A DNA stretch of 64,000 nt, taken from Luteolibacter rhizosphaerae. Its GTDB lineage: Bacteria > Verrucomicrobiota > Verrucomicrobiia > Verrucomicrobiales > Akkermansiaceae. Below are positions 62,352 through 64,000 of this stretch, piece by piece (within the stretch, counting starts at the first letter, position 1; the number at the start of each line of letters is the position of its first letter). The notes under the pieces were generated by a model that did no database searches, was not told where the DNA came from, and was given only the letters and a program-made list of their open reading frames with translations. The position numbers and the translations under genes were made by a program. The DNA lies in contig NZ_JAPDDR010000013.1 in NCBI RefSeq assembly GCF_025950095.1, forward strand, positions 94,051 to 158,050, written 5' to 3'.

Positions 62352-62484
62352 GAGAGAGGAGGAATCGTGATATCAGGGAGACAGGCCGTTCCGGATTGGC
62401 AATCCGCCAGTCCGTCTTCCCGATAAATAACGCCACCGCCGCGCAAACGTTACACCCTGATAGTCGGCTCCCTATTCCGGGCGT

Positions 62485-63756
62485 ATGCCTCCTGCCGTGA
62501 AATCCTTGCCGCTGATGCTTCTCTTCTCCGCCACCGCTTGCCTGGCGGGCGACCTCTTCGTCACGCCACAGGGCGGAGGTGCCAGGGATGGCTCGAGCGT
62601 CGCCAATGCCGCGCCCGGCAGCGCGATCTCGGAAATCTTCGACCGCATGGCCCCGGGCGATCGGCTCCGGCTGGGTACGGGTGACTACACGGGGCTCAGC
62701 ATCACGCTCCGCACCGGCGGCTCGCCCGGAAAGCCGAAAATCCTCGAAGGTACCCCCGGCACCCGCATCACCGGCACCTGGACCATCGACAAGCCGGACA
62801 AGGGCGGCACCGCCATCACCCTCGCTCCCGGCCTCACCGATGTCGTGGTGAAGCAGATCAGCCTCAGCCACCACTGCTTCGCCGTCCGCGCCCACCCCTC
62901 CCCGGATCAGCCGCGCGCCCGCATCCACTTTGAGGACATCGCCATCCAGCAAGTCCGCCATGGCTTCTATCTCTCGGATTGCGATGACCTCCTGCTCTCC
63001 GGCTGCGCGATGAAGCGCTACAGCAAGCACGGCTTCCGCTTCGAGGAAGGCTGCGACCGCGTCACGCTCCAGCATTGCAGCGCCGATTGCTCGGAGGGCG
63101 ATGCCGCATGGGAAACCAAGACCGAGGTCTTCCCCTTCGGCTTTCTCGTCGGCGATGGGAAGACGCCTAACAGCTCCTTCCGCTTCGAGGACTGCGTGGC
63201 GCGGAACAACATCAAGTCCAACCAGACGGTGAAGTACACCAATGGCGATGGCTTCGTCGCGGAAGGGAAGAACCGCGATGTCGGCTTCCTGCGCTGCCTT
63301 GCCCTGCGCAATCAGGACGGCGGCTTCGACCTCAAGGTGAAGGATGTGAAGCTCACCGGCTGCATTGCCATCGGCCACCGCCGCGACTTCCGCATCTGGC
63401 ATGGCGCAGTACTCACCAACTGCTTTGCCGGCTGGTCGCAGACCGGACTCTGGACGAAGTCCGGCACCCTCACTGTCGACACATGTACCCTCCTTGCACA
63501 CAAGAAATCGGCCATCGAGCTCGATGACGAAAGCGGCGGCCCCGTCACCCTGCGCCGCTGTCTGCTCGGTTCCGACGAAGCCGACTACACCACGTCCATC
63601 GGCAGCATCGCATCGGGCTCCGATAGCATCCTCGCGAAGTCCATCGGCGAACTCGGCATCACCCATGCGAGCACCCCATGGAACGGCGAAGGCAAGTCGA
63701 TGGACTCCACCAAGTTCCCCGACAAAGGCTACAGCTCCCGGCGACTAAACCCCTGA
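62485..63756 (+). CDS. Secreted right-handed beta-helix protein
   Basis: The 423-residue protein has a signal peptide (SLPLMLLFSATACLA) and parallel beta-helix rungs of about 22-25 residues (FEDIAIQQVRHGFYLSDCDD, FEEGCDRVTLQHCSADCSEG, FEDCVARNNIKSNQTVKYTN, LTGCIAIGHRRDFRIWHG). It resembles pectate-lyase or right-handed beta-helix (DUF1565-like) proteins that bind or cut polysaccharides. No lyase catalytic triad is clear. A hairpin terminator follows its stop. It is divergent from the two helical proteins. Confidence 0.83.
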   Translation: MPPAVKSLPLMLLFSATACLAGDLFVTPQGGGARDGSSVANAAPGSAISEIFDRMAPGDRLRLGTGDYTGLSITLRTGGSPGKPKILEGTPGTRITGTWTIDKPDKGGTAITLAPGLTDVVVKQISLSHHCFAVRAHPSPDQPRARIHFEDIAIQQVRHGFYLSDCDDLLLSGCAMKRYSKHGFRFEEGCDRVTLQHCSADCSEGDAAWETKTEVFPFGFLVGDGKTPNSSFRFEDCVARNNIKSNQTVKYTNGDGFVAEGKNRDVGFLRCLALRNQDGGFDLKVKDVKLTGCIAIGHRRDFRIWHGAVLTNCFAGWSQTGLWTKSGTLTVDTCTLLAHKKSAIELDDESGGPVTLRRCLLGSDEADYTTSIGSIASGSDSILAKSIGELGITHASTPWNGEGKSMDSTKFPDKGYSSRRLNP

Positions 63757-63770
63757 GCCCGGAAGGGCAG

Positions 63771-63791
63771 GGACCTTTCTCCGAAAGGTCC
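63771..63791. terminator. Terminator-like hairpin after the beta-helix gene
   Basis: GGACCTTTC (63771-63779) pairs perfectly with GAAAGGTCC (63783-63791) around a TCC loop. It begins 15 bases after the stop. A T tract is absent. Confidence 0.6.
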
Positions 63792-63889
63792 GGCGGGAGG
63801 CGGCCAAACCTCCAGACCGAAAGCCACCCCACTCCAATCCGCGCTCCGCCCCTCAAACCTCAAAAGCCCCAAAGGGCATGCGCGTCAGG

Positions 63890-64000
63890 TTAAGCCTTCG
63901 GCTTTTTCAGCACCGACTTCGCCGGTTTGACCCGTCTCAACACGAACGTGTTCCGGTCCTCCAGTACCCATTCCAGTTCTTCTCCTTTCTCAATCCCCGC
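63890..64000 (-). CDS. C-terminal end of an AbrB/MazE-like protein (cut by window edge)
   Basis: The last 36 residues of a minus-strand frame read AGIEKGEELEWVLEDRN then TFVLRRVKPAKSVLKKPKA. The phrase GIEKGEELEWVLE resembles the swapped-hairpin AbrB/SpoVT fold (LGIKPGDEVEFELE) of antitoxins and transition-state regulators. The start lies beyond the window. A toxin gene could lie next to it. Confidence 0.55.
   Translation of the reverse strand, partial: AGIEKGEELEWVLEDRNTFVLRRVKPAKSVLKKPKA

Overview
The window is about 64 kb of high-GC bacterial chromosome, most likely from a member of Verrucomicrobiota (order Verrucomicrobiales, Luteolibacter/Rubritalea-like). This rests on gene content and protein style, not on a marker tree: a staphyloxanthin-type carotenoid cluster (acylated C30 carotenoid acids are known from Rubritalea), a DUF1080 lipoprotein, large anchored helical proteins, a PAS-rich soluble kinase, and REP elements with a RAYT relic. 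There is no rRNA, CRISPR array, prophage or integrase. One tRNA is present (Lys, anticodon TTT).

Layout. 0-6.3 kb: parB, an M28 glutaminyl-cyclase-like peptidase, then a tight heme/siroheme operon (hemX-like, hemA, hemC, cobA-hemD fusion). 6.4-17.3 kb: LuxR regulator, nrnA-truB, a 33-bp perfect inverted repeat, obg, a vapBC pair with a third small gene, MATE exporter, hflX, a secreted C-type-lectin protein, and divergent rrf2/cysE. 17.5-31 kb: patatin/cPLA2-like lipoprotein, a response regulator with a five-PAS histidine kinase, cytochrome c, a complete RND tripartite efflux operon, a DUF533 protein and a 57-residue Cys-rich lipoprotein. 31-39.8 kb: one-carbon/methionine block (glyA, metF, metE, divergent metR with an operator), tetR, a 28-bp palindrome, NDH-2 and a flavodoxin-fold oxidoreductase.

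40-48 kb: a TPR-AAA+ ATPase translationally coupled to a TPR membrane protein; then a decayed RAYT transposase between two inverted REP copies; then rbfA, infB and nusA on the minus strand. The canonical nusA-infB-rbfA-nrnA-truB run is broken in two here, and the RAYT element sits where the run stops. 48-56 kb: small secreted proteins, a HAD phosphatase, tRNA-Lys, and the carotenoid cluster aldH / crtP-crtQ-crtO / crtN, which together can oxidise, glycosylate and acylate a carotenoid backbone. 56-64 kb: a gene-poor stretch with several small uncertain ORFs, a fatty-acid desaturase, two large anchored helical proteins, a secreted beta-helix protein, and the C-terminal end of an AbrB/MazE-like gene cut by the window edge.

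Several repeats and palindromes are not explained by genes: two copies of an AAGAC/GTCTT inverted repeat (after parB, and between infB and rbfA), the 33-bp inverted repeat after truB, the REP pair, and operator-like palindromes before the patatin gene, ndh and metR. Start codons were moved downstream of the longest ORF where family N-termini or signal peptides demanded it. All functional calls are by reading motifs; no database search was run.
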